A stretch of DNA of 39,470 nucleotides from positions 1-39,470 of the forward strand of contig CAMOLA010000015.1 of assembly GCA_946618265.1 (NCBI GenBank). The letters are read 5' to 3'. This document shows, in pieces, positions 7,670 to 17,000 of the stretch. The notes under the pieces are model-generated. The model saw only the letters and a list, made by a program, of their open reading frames with translations. It was not told where the DNA came from and searched no databases. Every line of letters begins with the position of its first letter. Position 1 is the first letter of the stretch. Made by a program: the position numbers and the translations under genes. The stretch is from an uncultured Eggerthellaceae bacterium. GTDB taxonomy: Bacteria; Actinomycetota; Coriobacteriia; Coriobacteriales; Eggerthellaceae.

Positions 7670-8317
7670 TTGCGTGCCATAGTAACGCAAAGGGAGAGCC
7701 TCGGTCCGCACGGCGGGCCGATCGACAGCTTGGAGCGGGAGTACGTCGACTTCCTTGGCGGCATGGGGTTCGAGGTGTTCCCGGTCTCGAATTTCGCTGC
7801 TGATGCTGTCGGGTTTGTCGCTGCCGTCGAGCCGGAGCTCGTCGTGCTGACGGGCGGCGGGATCATCCAGGCGGAGGCGTATCGGTATCCCGTTTCCGGA
7901 TGGCACCAGGACGAGCGCGACCGAATGGAGGACGAGCTGATCCGGGTGGCGTTAGAGGCGGGGATTCCCCTGCTTGGCATCTGCCGCGGCATGCACAAGC
8001 TGAACGCGCTCTTCGGTGGGAAGGTGAGCGGCTTCGACGATTTGCCGGCGCCCCGGGAAATCGGGGCCTTGCACCCGGTCGAGCTTGCCGATGGACAGCG
8101 GTTCTACGCCAATCACTTCCACCGCGACGGGCTGTATCCTGCCGATTTGGGGGACGGCGTCGAGACGCTGGCGTGCGATCCTGGCAACGGCACCGTAGAG
8201 GCGCTTCGTCACGAAGAGCTCGCGGTTCTGGGCGTCCAATGGCATCCGGAGCGAATGGCGGCCGACGACCTCGCGTGCAAGTGGGTTGAAGCGCAGGTCG
8301 CTTTGTTGTTGGGTTAG
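7670..8317 (+). CDS. Class I glutamine-amidotransferase-like hydrolase (peptidase C26/PuuD-like)
   Basis: A 215-residue cytosolic protein with the class I GATase fold. The nucleophile is Cys105 in GICRGMHKLN, and the His192/Glu194 pair lies in VQWHPE, so the triad is complete. The insert YRYPVSGWHQDERDRMEDEL resembles the gamma-glutamyl-GABA hydrolase group, which cleaves gamma-glutamyl amides. The start is TTG with AGGTGG six bases upstream. The only possible operon partners are the small ORF before it and the membrane protein after it. Its substrate is unknown; PuuD-like polyamine breakdown is one option, but no other puu gene is present. Confidence 0.8.
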   Translation: MRAIVTQRESLGPHGGPIDSLEREYVDFLGGMGFEVFPVSNFAADAVGFVAAVEPELVVLTGGGIIQAEAYRYPVSGWHQDERDRMEDELIRVALEAGIPLLGICRGMHKLNALFGGKVSGFDDLPAPREIGALHPVELADGQRFYANHFHRDGLYPADLGDGVETLACDPGNGTVEALRHEELAVLGVQWHPERMAADDLACKWVEAQVALLLG

Positions 8318-8350
8318 CGGTGCGGAAAACGACGGGCAGAGGGCGTCGTC

Positions 8351-8947
8351 TTGCTGTCGGACGTTAAGGAGCAGATCGTGGATTCCGAAGTTCGGACGAA
8401 ACGCGATGAGCTGTTGTACTCCTTGCTGAAGGGGGACTGCAGGCTGCATCTGGGGCTTGTTATCACGTACGGGGCTTGTGCGATTACCGCCATCGTTTTC
8501 CTCGTGCTCATAGTGGCGTGGCATAAAGGCCTGGTGGCGTTGGCGTACGACGTTTCCATGGGCTTGGCCTTTGCTGGCGCTGCGGTTTCCTGGTGGAAAA
8601 GCTACAAAGACGACGTTGCCGCGCTGCGCGAGATCGGAGACGACCCGACGGGCGTCGATACGTGCCGGACTTACTCGAGGACGACGGCTGGCGTAATCGC
8701 GGCTTCGCGAAAGACCACGGGCGAATTGATGCAGTTGTGGATCGCGTATGGCATCCTCGGGCTCGTTATGCTGGCGATGGGCGTTTTCATGTTCGCATTC
8801 GTGTTGTTCGACAGCTTTTCGAGTGAGGGTGCCCTTGTCTTGACCGGCGTCGTCATGCTCGTGGGAGGAATCGTCCTCTCGTCCATGGCGATAGTCGCCT
8901 TCCGCAGGTGGATGGTCGCCCGCAGCATAGAGAAGCTTGAAGGGTGA
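8351..8947 (+). CDS. Four-helix membrane protein of unknown function
   Basis: A 198-residue protein with a charged N-terminus (about 1-30) and four predicted hydrophobic segments: around 36-55, 62-80, 128-148 and 156-178. A soluble loop of about 45 residues joins helices two and three. The start appears to be TTG at 8351, with AGAGGG seven bases upstream. It lies 33 bases after the amidotransferase-like gene and is probably co-transcribed. No family is recognised. Its stop codon lies inside the hairpin shared with the convergent regulator gene. Confidence 0.7.
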   Translation: MLSDVKEQIVDSEVRTKRDELLYSLLKGDCRLHLGLVITYGACAITAIVFLVLIVAWHKGLVALAYDVSMGLAFAGAAVSWWKSYKDDVAALREIGDDPTGVDTCRTYSRTTAGVIAASRKTTGELMQLWIAYGILGLVMLAMGVFMFAFVLFDSFSSEGALVLTGVVMLVGGIVLSSMAIVAFRRWMVARSIEKLEG

Positions 8948-8969
8948 ACAGGAACACGTCCCCTGTTCA
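8945..8969. terminator. Hairpin shared by two convergent genes
   Basis: TGAACAGG (8945-8952) pairs with CCTGTTCA (8962-8969). The outer TGA on each strand is the stop codon of the membrane-protein gene and of the convergent LuxR-type gene. The loop includes GTCC, like other intergenic palindromes in this window. T-runs are weak on both sides. Confidence 0.45.
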
Positions 8970-10589
8970 TGTTTCTGAGGAGTATTTGGCCAGCAGATCG
9001 CGGCGGTTGCTGCAGCCGGTCTTCTTGAACAGGTTGTGGACGTTGTATTTCACGGTGCCTTCGGTTATGAACAGCTCGGAGGCGATTTCGGCGTTCGTGC
9101 GCCCGGCGAGCACGAGACGCAGAACCTCGCGCTCGCGCATCGATATTCCGTAGACGGCGCTGAAATGGGCGAACAGCTCTTCCTCGGTTTTGCGGGGTGC
9201 GGGGCGAACGGGGTAGAGGCGCAGGAACAGGTGGTAGAACGCGAAGACTGTGGCCGCGAACAGCACGGCGGCGACAGCGACCAGCGCGACGGCGTTTGTT
9301 TCGAGTGCGAGCCAGAGCGCCGTTCCCAGCGCGTCGCCGATGCGTCCGAACAGCAGCCCGAACCCAGCGAGGTGTTCGCACCCGGCGTCCGCAGCTATGT
9401 CGCAGAACAGAACGGCGCGGTATACCGAGAAGAACCCGTAGAACAGATAGTCGGCTGCCCACAGGATGGTTCCCGATACGGGTTCGTTTGCCAGCGCAAG
9501 GAACCCGAAGGGAATGACGAGCGCGGCGATGCAGCAGAGGGCGGCGTACTTGCGGCTTGAGTCGGCGATGAGGCCGGCGGCAAGCAGCCCGACCGCGTAG
9601 AACAGGCGCGACGATTCCAGGCTCACGCCCTCCAGCAGGTCGGCGGAGGGAAAGCCGAAACCCACGTTCTTCACGAGGCTCAACAGCACCACGGTAAGGC
9701 AGGCGAGCGAGAGCAGGTCGGCGCTGATCGTCGCGCCTCTGGATGGGCTGTCTGCGCTTGCCGCGAGGGCGTTTGCCGTGGAGGCGCCCGCATCGGGGGC
9801 GTCCACGTCCGTTGCAGGGCTGCGCGTCGCGGGACCGCCCGCCGCGGAAGCGCTCGCGCGCAGGCCCGCCACAGGGCCGCGCGCCGCAGAAGTGCCAACT
9901 CCATCGGCGTCCGACAAGCTCGCATCGGCGCGAGCGGGCACGACATTGCTTGACGCCGCGACAAGCCCGATGGCTACAAGTGAGAGCGCCGCGCAGACGA
10001 CTACGGACTCGGTCGAGCCAAGCGGGTTTCCGCCTTGGAAAAACGAGAAAGCCCAGGTAACGGCAACCGAGCACGCGTATCCGCCGCCAAAAGCTGCGCC
10101 ACGGTGTTCGCGCGGCACTCAATGCGCGAGCCGTTGCAGGTAGAACGCGCTGACGATGCCGCACAGGAAGTTCATCGCGAAGCCCAGCCCGACGAGGCCC
10201 GTCGGCCCGGTTGCGAGCATTGCTGCCGCCGCGCATGCGAAATGCAGCGCGATGGCAGTTATGAAGAGCAGCCGGCTACTGAGCGTGGGCCGCCCGCGCA
10301 TGAGCGTGCACATGAAAGCGATGCCCATAGCCTGAAACGAGTAGCCGCCCACCATCGTGATGCCCTCGATCGAGGAGCCCGGCATGAATTCCATCAGGCG
10401 GTAGAGCCATGCGAGGTAGCTCGTGGAGGCCAGCGTGAAGCAGGCGAACACGAGTGCCAACGTGAAGGCGCCGCCCGCCAGCTGCGGGTGCTCTTCCCAG
10501 TATGGAATCGCCCTATCTCGCACACTTGCCTCGCTTTCGCCTAGGGAAAGTGTAGCGGATGCACGGCGTTGGGACGGGTGTAAGAACAT
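8967..10589 (-). pseudogene. LuxR-type regulator with multi-helix membrane domain, interrupted by in-frame TGA
   Basis: Two reading frames that are in the same phase are separated only by one TGA (10121-10119). The upstream part is 156 residues with about five hydrophobic helices; the downstream part is about 383 residues with further helices, ending in a LuxR helix-turn-helix (REREVLRLVLAGRTNAEIA). Joined, they give the usual layout of the 10-12 helix membrane LuxR regulators abundant in Eggerthellaceae. The sequence reads smoothly across the stop (LQRLAH, stop, VPREHRGAAFGG). A GTG directly after the stop could reinitiate. The middle (about residues 215-290 of the joined protein) is an Ala/Ser/Pro-rich linker between two helix bundles. 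Nonsense mutation is the simplest reading; sequencing error, readthrough or a split protein are alternatives. The target genes are unknown. Confidence 0.75.
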
Positions 10590-10833
10590 ACGGTTTCCCC
10601 AGTTAAAGGGGCACCTTATCTAAAACTAGACCCCGTTTTCGCACGTCTTGCCTTGAACAAGCCTTTTCTATGGAGTATATGCGCGCGACAATCGGGAAAA
10701 CGGGTGCCAACGCGTGGACGCTCGCGTGCGCGCACCCAAACGCTTTTCGGCACCGTTCCAATGGGCACGGTGCACCACCGATTCTGAGAAGCCGTAGCCG
10801 CTTTGTCGGGTCCTGAGTTTGGAAGGAGTAAAG

Positions 10834-13629
10834 ATGAAAAGAAAGCTTCTGTTGCTAGCAGCGGCGATGACGGTGATGATGGCCGCTGCGCTCAGCTTAA
10901 GCATCCCGCTCTCGTTCGCCGACGAGGGCGGCAACACCGCACTCAGGCTTGCCGCGATGGACGACGATGAAGACGCCACCTGGGAACTCGATTACACCTA
11001 CAACGACGCGACCCCCACCGCGACCGTGACGGGCTACCACCGGATTGCCGGTGCGTCTGGAAGCATTACCGATGACCTTGTCATTCCCAGCAGCATCGTG
11101 GTTTCGGGGACGACCTACACGGTGACGGAGATTGCCGACAACGCGTTCAAGGCTGGCGGAAGCGGGGGCGCGTTCTACGGACGGCTCATCCTCCCCGATA
11201 CCATTACCCGCATTGGAGCCTCAGCCTTTTTCCAACAATGGAATATGACCGGCGATCTCACGCTGCCCAGCAGCCTGACGGAAATCGGCGAGCAGGCCTT
11301 TTGGTCGACGAAGTTCAGCGGGGATTTGCGCATTCCCACAGGAGTTGAGACCATTCCTTACGCAGCATTCAACAGTTGCGAAAACTTCGCCGGCTTGAGC
11401 TTTGCCGAGGGAAGCCGCATCAAAAGCATCGGACACGCCGCCTTCAGCCAAAACTGGAGAATGGCGACGCTTGCCTTGCCGGAAGGCCTCGAGGAAATCG
11501 GGGAGAGTGCATTCTACCGGTGGGAGTCCCTCGAAACCTTCGCCATTCCTTCGAGCGTCGAGTCAATCGGAAAGAGCGCATTCCAGATGTGCACTGGCCT
11601 GACGCCCATCACCTATAACGGCGGCTTTTTCGGCGAGGGCCTCCAGCACATCGGAGTCAGTGCGTTCGACCAGTGCGAGAAGCTTGCGGGCGACCTCGTC
11701 ATTCCGGCGAGCGTGATATCGATCAGCGACTACGCGTTCTCGCGCTGTGAGAGCCTCGGCAGCCTGAGCTTTGCCGCGGGCAGCCACCTCGAACGCATCG
11801 GGAAGTACGCCTTCGGCAAAACCAATTACGGCGCCCATGTGCCCATATCGGGCGCGCTGGCGCTTCCGGCAAGCGTGACCGAGATCGATGACTACGCCTT
11901 CGCCGGCTGCAAGAACCTCACCGGTGCCGCCCCGTCGCTCGATGGCATTGCGCTGGGCGAGGGCGTGTTCAGCGGCTGCGAAGGGTTCACCTCGTATAGT
12001 CTGCCCGAGAACGACCCGACGTTCACTACGATACCGGCCTACCTGTTTAGCGGCTGCAAGAACCTTACCGGCGCCTTCGATATCCCCGCGACCGTGACGA
12101 GCATCGGCGACTACGCCTTCGCCGATTGCACGCAGCTTTCGGGCGACCTCGACCTTTCTGGCATGAACACCATCGGCAAGGGTGCCTTCATGAACTGCCT
12201 TGGAATCACCGCGCTCACGCTGCCCACTACGGGAAACCTGATGGCGATAGGGGCCGATACCTTCAGCGGCTGCTCGAACATCACCGGTTCGCTCGTGATT
12301 CCCGAGGGCGTGGAGGCTATCCAAAAGAACGCGTTCTACAACTGCTACGGCCTGAACGGCACGCTCACCCTTCCGAGCACCCTGACGGAGATTTGGGACT
12401 ATGCGTTCTACAACTGCCACAGCCTGACGGGCGATCTGGTGATTCCCGCCGCAAGCGGTAGCATACAGGTTCGGCAATACGCTTTCCAGGGTTGCTCGGG
12501 CTTCGCGTCCCTGAGCCTGCCGAGCACCCTGACGCACATCGGGGAATGCGCCTTCAGGGGCTGCTCGGGCCTGAAGGGCCTGGCGTTCGCCGATGGCAGC
12601 ACGCTGGGCGCGATAGGGGATGGCGCCTTCTCTGGTTGTACGGGCCTCACGGGCACGCTCGAGCTGCCGAGCACGATCACCCAGCTGGGAGCCTCCGCCT
12701 TCTCCGGCTGCTCGGGCCTCACGGGTACGCTTACGCTACCGAGCTCGCTCACCCTGCTGGGAAGGTATGCCTTCAGCAATTGCACAGGCCTCACGGGCGA
12801 TGTCACGCTGCCGAGCGGGGTTACCAGTTTGGGCAATTACGTCTTCTCCGACTGCGAGAACCTTTCCGGCACGCTTACCATTCCGGCGGGCTTCTCTGCC
12901 AGCAACTCTTACTTCCTGCTCAACTCGTACTTCTCGACCATCGTGAACGAGGGCGACAAGACGTTTAACGCCCCAACGTCTTCGGATGCCTACTATGTCG
13001 ATAGCACGGGTGCCACGGTTACCGTCATCGGCGCGGGTACCTACACGCGCGTCGCCGGCGCAGCGCCAGTCGACCCTGACCCCAGCCCCGATCCCGGCCC
13101 CCAGCTTGTCGACATCTCGGGCGCTACGGTTACCGGCATCGTCGGCAAGACATACACGGGAAAGGCGCAGACGCAGTCTCCTAAAGTTGTGGTAGCTGGC
13201 ACGACGCTCGCGGCGGGCACGCACTACACGCTGTCGTACAAGGACAACATGGCCGCCGGCACCGCGACCGTGACAGTAACGGGCGTGGAATCCGCTGGCT
13301 ATACAGGCAGCATCTCCAAGCCCTTCACTATCGCGAAGGCTGCAAACCCGCTGGTCGTGAAAGCGAAGATCGCAAGCGCGAAGGCCAAGAAGAAGGCCGC
13401 GCTGAAGGTGTCAAAGGTGCTCGCAGTGAGCAAGGCCCAAGGAGTTCTGAGCTATGCGAAGAAGTCTGGCAACAAGAAGATTTCCATCAAAAAGAGCACC
13501 GGCAAGGTAACGGTGAAGAAGGGTCTGAAGAAGGGTACGTACAAGGTGAAGGTGACCGTGACGGCGGCTGGCAACGTCAACTACAAGCCCGGCATGAAGA
13601 CCGTCACCTTCAAGGTGAAGCTGAAGTAA
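10834..13629 (+). CDS. BspA-like leucine-rich-repeat secreted surface protein
   Basis: A 931-residue exported protein. The N-terminus is a Sec signal peptide (MKRKLLLLAAAMTVMMAAAL, probable cleavage after SFA near residue 29). From about 75 to 700 it is built of LRR_5/BspA-type repeats of roughly 23 residues, with recurring words such as IGDYAFADC, LTLPSSLT and GCSGLTG. A short Pro/Asp linker (DPDPSPDPGP) follows, then a YTG/Ig-like bacterial domain (about 765-840) and a very Lys-rich C-terminus of about 90 residues. There is no LPXTG motif, so attachment may rely on charge or on other cell-wall contacts. GGAAGGAG precedes the ATG. BspA-like proteins mediate adhesion to host proteins or other bacteria; that role is inferred here. 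Confidence 0.9.
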   Translation: MKRKLLLLAAAMTVMMAAALSLSIPLSFADEGGNTALRLAAMDDDEDATWELDYTYNDATPTATVTGYHRIAGASGSITDDLVIPSSIVVSGTTYTVTEIADNAFKAGGSGGAFYGRLILPDTITRIGASAFFQQWNMTGDLTLPSSLTEIGEQAFWSTKFSGDLRIPTGVETIPYAAFNSCENFAGLSFAEGSRIKSIGHAAFSQNWRMATLALPEGLEEIGESAFYRWESLETFAIPSSVESIGKSAFQMCTGLTPITYNGGFFGEGLQHIGVSAFDQCEKLAGDLVIPASVISISDYAFSRCESLGSLSFAAGSHLERIGKYAFGKTNYGAHVPISGALALPASVTEIDDYAFAGCKNLTGAAPSLDGIALGEGVFSGCEGFTSYSLPENDPTFTTIPAYLFSGCKNLTGAFDIPATVTSIGDYAFADCTQLSGDLDLSGMNTIGKGAFMNCLGITALTLPTTGNLMAIGADTFSGCSNITGSLVIPEGVEAIQKNAFYNCYGLNGTLTLPSTLTEIWDYAFYNCHSLTGDLVIPAASGSIQVRQYAFQGCSGFASLSLPSTLTHIGECAFRGCSGLKGLAFADGSTLGAIGDGAFSGCTGLTGTLELPSTITQLGASAFSGCSGLTGTLTLPSSLTLLGRYAFSNCTGLTGDVTLPSGVTSLGNYVFSDCENLSGTLTIPAGFSASNSYFLLNSYFSTIVNEGDKTFNAPTSSDAYYVDSTGATVTVIGAGTYTRVAGAAPVDPDPSPDPGPQLVDISGATVTGIVGKTYTGKAQTQSPKVVVAGTTLAAGTHYTLSYKDNMAAGTATVTVTGVESAGYTGSISKPFTIAKAANPLVVKAKIASAKAKKKAALKVSKVLAVSKAQGVLSYAKKSGNKKISIKKSTGKVTVKKGLKKGTYKVKVTVTAAGNVNYKPGMKTVTFKVKLK

Positions 13630-13631
13630 GA

Positions 13632-13934
13632 GGAGGCAAGGCCGCGGCCTTCCCCGAGCCGGGAGACTTCGAAGCGGCGATTGCCGCGACGGCCCGCATG
13701 CTCGGCCTCATCGTCGGTGGCCGGGTCGACGTCAGCAACCTGGCGTACGACTACGAGGGTTGGGAGTGCTGCCGCTACCAGCCGCGCGCGGCGCGCGGCG
13801 CGAGGGCTACGATGCGGTTCATGTTCTCGCGTTCGGCCGACGGCGTGCGCGTACGCGGCTTCGGCAAGCGCCGGCGCCCCGATGACTTCTACCGCCGCAT
13901 GGCCGAAGTGGAGCGGCTCGGTCTGGAGGGCTGA
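13632..13934 (+). pseudogene. Probable remnant of an unknown gene
   Basis: An open frame runs from just after the BspA-like gene to TGA at 13934. The translated stretch reads like a real protein C-terminus (GGRVDVSNLAYDYEGWECC and RRPDDFYRRMAEVERLGLEG). It has no credible start: the first ATG is at 13698 without a ribosome site, and the frame continues upstream into the neighbour. An AGGAGG at 13631-13636 is not followed by a start codon in this frame. A 5'-truncated gene is likely; the family is not recognised. Confidence 0.35.
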
Positions 13935-14026
13935 GGCTCGGGAACCAGGCCAGCGGCTGCGCAAGCCGAGGATGAGCAGGGGACGAGCGTTGTTCACGCC
14001 GCGTCGCCCCGCCGCTTGGCAAAACC

Positions 14027-14090
14027 ATGTCTACCCTCGATTTTTCTGCATTCAGGAGGCTTCGTTTGCAGGAAAATCGAGGGTAGACAT
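14027..14090. repeat. 24-bp near-perfect inverted repeat
   Basis: The arm at 14027-14050 (ATGTCTACCCTCGATTTT...) pairs with 14067-14090 at 23 of 24 positions, leaving a 16-base loop. AAAA precedes the left arm and TATTTT follows the right arm, so the structure could also terminate transcription in either direction. The precise symmetry suggests a small mobile or REP-type element. Confidence 0.7.
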
Positions 14091-14172
14091 TATTTTCGCG
14101 CGGGAAGGTTGCGAGGAGGATGTCGCCTTCTCGTGCGAAAGCAGACAACATCCTCCGATGTCTGCTTGGCGT

Positions 14173-14213
14173 GTCAGGGGACGGGGGCGTGGCATATGCC
14201 AGGGGGACTGTCC
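14173..14213. repeat. GTGTC-GGGGAC-GGGGC element, copy 1
   Basis: GTGTCAGGGGACGGGGGCGT, then the palindrome TGGCATATGCCA, then AGGGGGACTGTCC. The same order of words occurs in reverse complement at 18391-18458, indicating a shared intergenic element. Confidence 0.5.
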
Positions 14214-14444
14214 GAAAATTGTTTGGAATTCCATCCTTCGTCTTCGGCTCAGGATGACAACTTGGAGCGTCTTTAGCCAATCTCGCGGGGGACGGCGAGA
14301 TTCGCATCGATCGCGTCTTTGCGGTGGCCTAACAGGGCAAAAATCTTTGCATACAGCGAATTGCCGGCAAGCTGAGAGGTTCGTGGCGGATTTCGGGTCG
14401 ATAGATGAGATAATGCTTGCAAGTCGATTCGGATAAGGCGCGAG

Positions 14445-17000
14445 ATGCGAACAGCGAGCAAGCGATACCTGATAATTGTGATTAACGTTGCCGTCATGCT
14501 TGGGATCATCGGCTTCGTATTGCTGTACGCGCAGCGGGCGGCCAACGAATCGATGGAAGCAGAGGTTGCCCAATTCGAGACGGCGACCGTCACCACGGAG
14601 CGGGTTACGGACAATTACCTCGAAAGCGAGCAGGACGTCTGCAACGTATGGGCGCGCTACATCAACAGCAAGCCCATGACCATCGAAGAGGCGGTAACGT
14701 TCATCAGGTCTTCCCACGTATCGCCCGACATCGCCGCGCACGTCGTCTTCACAGACGACGGCTCGCTTCAAGGCCTCTCGACGCGTCCCAAGACGGGCAC
14801 CGAAGACGACTTCGCCGTGTCGTACGAGGCGATCGGGCTTCCCGTGTCGCTCGACAAGCTGGTCGAGCAGGATGGCGCCGTCAACGTCTCGCGGTCGTAC
14901 ACCAACCCCCTAAGCGGCATCCAATCGCTGGCGTTCTGCAGCAAGATCGCGCTTTTGGATTCCGCCGACGCCTCGGTGCGGCGCGAGGCGGTGCTGCTGC
15001 GCGTCATTCCCACGGCGAAGTTGCAGGAAAAATGGGTGTTTCCCAACGATCGGTACAAGGAAGCCGAAGTATCGCTCATCGACAGCGACAGCAACTACGT
15101 CATCAAGGGCCACGAATACAAGAACACCAACTTCGCCGAGTTCTATAAATCGTACAACCAGGTCGACGCGGCCGGCGTCGAGGAGCTGAAGGAACGCCTG
15201 ACAACGCAAAGCGGGTCGTTTTTCATGGAAAACTCGCGCGGCGAGGAGTGCCTGATAGCATATGTCCCGATCAGCGAGAACCGGGGCTGGACCATCCTGA
15301 ACTACATCCAGGCGAGCAGCCTGCAGCGAAGCTCCGTCGACTGGCTTCTGGTCGGCGGGGTTGCCTGTGCCCTGCTGTTTCTGCTGATTTGCGACATGGT
15401 TTTCATGAACTGGTTCAACGTGCGCCTGAACGAGGCAGCGAAGGAGGCCGAGGCGGCGAATCGCGCCAAGAGTGACTTCCTGTCGGCGATGTCGCATGAC
15501 ATCCGCACGCCCATGAACGCGATCTTGGGGTTGACGACCATCGCGCAGCGCAACGTCGACGACCCGGTTGCCGTCAAGGACAGCCTGCATAAGATCGGGC
15601 TCGCGAGCAACCACCTGCTTACGCTCATCAACGACATCCTGGATATCTCGAAGGTCGAAAGCGGCAAGCTCACGCTTGCGCCGGTCGCCTTCTCGATCGC
15701 TGAGGTAACCGAGAACCTCGTCAACATCTCGCAGCCCATGGTCAAGGAGAAGGACATCGACTTCCACTTCCGCATCAACGCCATCGAACACGAGCGTCTC
15801 TACGCCGACCAGCTGCGCATCAACCAGGTGTTCATCAACATATTGTCGAACGCGCTGAAATACACCGAGCCCGGCGGCAGCGTCGACGTCGAGCTGCAGG
15901 AGCTGGAAAGCAGCGTGCCCGGCACGGTGCGCCTGGTCTACCGTGTGGCCGACACGGGCATGGGCATGAGCGAGGAGTTCATGGAGCGCATGTACGAATC
16001 GTTCTCGCGCCAGACCGACAGCCGCGTGAACAGCGTGCAGGGCACGGGGCTTGGCCTGGCCATCACCAAGCAGATGGTCGACCTCATGGCCGGCACGATC
16101 GAATGCCAGAGCAAGCTGGGCGAGGGGACGACCTTCACCGTCACGCTCGACGTGCCCACCGCCGACCACGAGGACGAGGACGTGACCTTGGAGTCGGTCG
16201 ACGCCTTGCTGGTCGACGATGACGAGGTTTTGCTGCAGACCGCGCAGCACACGCTCAATTCGCTCGATGCGCGCGTCGAGGTTGCCTCTTCGGGCGCGCG
16301 GGCGCTCGAGATGGTGAGTGCGCGGCACGACCGTCACGACGACTACGGCGTCATCATCGTCGACTGGAAGATGCCCGACATGGATGGCATCGAAGTCGTG
16401 CGCCGCGTGCGTGCCCTGGTGGGGGAGAAGGTGCCGATCATTCTCATCTCGGCATACGACTGGTCCGATATCGAGGAGAGCGCGAAGGAAGCCGGCACCG
16501 ACGGATTCATATCGAAGCCGCTGTTCAGATCGACGCTGTATCGCGCGATCAGCGAGCTTTTGCACCTGTCGGAAACGCCTGTCGCAGGCGAGGACGACCA
16601 CTCGGACATCGCGGGCGTGCATGTGCTCGTCGCCGAGGACAACGATATCAACTGGGAAATCATCAACATGCTGCTGGGCATGCACGGCATCGAGTCCGTG
16701 CGCGCCGAAAACGGCCAGGTCGCGGTCGACATGGTCGCATCGTCGGAGCCGGGTGCCTACGATTTGGTGTTCATGGACGTGCAGATGCCCGTCATGAACG
16801 GCATCGAGGCCACGAAGGCCATACGCGCGCTGCCGGACGAGCGGCTGTCGGGGATCCCGATCATCGCGACGACGGCGGATGCGTTCTCGGAGGACGTCGC
16901 CGTGTGCATGGACGCCGGCATGAACGGCCATATTGCGAAACCGCTTGATATCAAGCAAGTCTTGAAGGAGGTCAGGAAGGTGAAGGAGGGCAAGTTATGA
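14445..17000 (+). CDS. Hybrid sensor histidine kinase with two receiver domains
   Basis: An 851-residue inner-membrane kinase. TM1 (about 8-28) and TM2 (about 299-321) enclose an extracytoplasmic sensor domain of about 270 residues, probably Cache-like. The HisKA domain has the phospho-His near residue 351 in MSHDIRTPMNAI. The HATPase domain shows an N-box (NQVFINILSNALKYT), DTGMGM and GTGLGLAI. Receiver 1 carries its Asp in VDWKMPDMDG (about 639) and receiver 2 in FMDVQMPVMNG (about 776). No Hpt domain or DNA-binding output is fused, so the phosphate must pass to another protein or act through the receivers. Its stop overlaps the ATG of the solute-binding lipoprotein by 4 bases (ATGA), implying coupled translation and joint function. 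The start has only a weak ribosome site. Confidence 0.93.
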   Translation: MRTASKRYLIIVINVAVMLGIIGFVLLYAQRAANESMEAEVAQFETATVTTERVTDNYLESEQDVCNVWARYINSKPMTIEEAVTFIRSSHVSPDIAAHVVFTDDGSLQGLSTRPKTGTEDDFAVSYEAIGLPVSLDKLVEQDGAVNVSRSYTNPLSGIQSLAFCSKIALLDSADASVRREAVLLRVIPTAKLQEKWVFPNDRYKEAEVSLIDSDSNYVIKGHEYKNTNFAEFYKSYNQVDAAGVEELKERLTTQSGSFFMENSRGEECLIAYVPISENRGWTILNYIQASSLQRSSVDWLLVGGVACALLFLLICDMVFMNWFNVRLNEAAKEAEAANRAKSDFLSAMSHDIRTPMNAILGLTTIAQRNVDDPVAVKDSLHKIGLASNHLLTLINDILDISKVESGKLTLAPVAFSIAEVTENLVNISQPMVKEKDIDFHFRINAIEHERLYADQLRINQVFINILSNALKYTEPGGSVDVELQELESSVPGTVRLVYRVADTGMGMSEEFMERMYESFSRQTDSRVNSVQGTGLGLAITKQMVDLMAGTIECQSKLGEGTTFTVTLDVPTADHEDEDVTLESVDALLVDDDEVLLQTAQHTLNSLDARVEVASSGARALEMVSARHDRHDDYGVIIVDWKMPDMDGIEVVRRVRALVGEKVPIILISAYDWSDIEESAKEAGTDGFISKPLFRSTLYRAISELLHLSETPVAGEDDHSDIAGVHVLVAEDNDINWEIINMLLGMHGIESVRAENGQVAVDMVASSEPGAYDLVFMDVQMPVMNGIEATKAIRALPDERLSGIPIIATTADAFSEDVAVCMDAGMNGHIAKPLDIKQVLKEVRKVKEGKL

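Larger units (their letters stand above)
13935..14444. other. Repeat-rich 510-bp intergenic region
   Basis: No gene is supported. It holds the 24-bp inverted repeat at 14027-14090, stems GGAGGATGT/ACATCCTCC (14115-14156) and GCAGACA/TGTCTGC (14141-14165), the perfect palindrome TGGCATATGCCA (14190-14201) inside a GGGGAC-type element, and a CATCCTGAGC-type repeat around 14229-14262. The kinase promoter should be near the 3' end. Confidence 0.6.

Noticed and set aside
13681..14436. A 251-codon plus-strand ORF spanning the spacer before the sensor kinase
   Set aside because: It runs through the inverted repeats in a frame different from the coding-like remnant at 13632-13934 and its sequence is Arg-rich and repeat-derived.
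14910..16958. A 682-codon minus-strand ORF opposite the sensor kinase
   Set aside because: It is antisense to a kinase with all catalytic motifs and is an artefact of high G+C codon bias.
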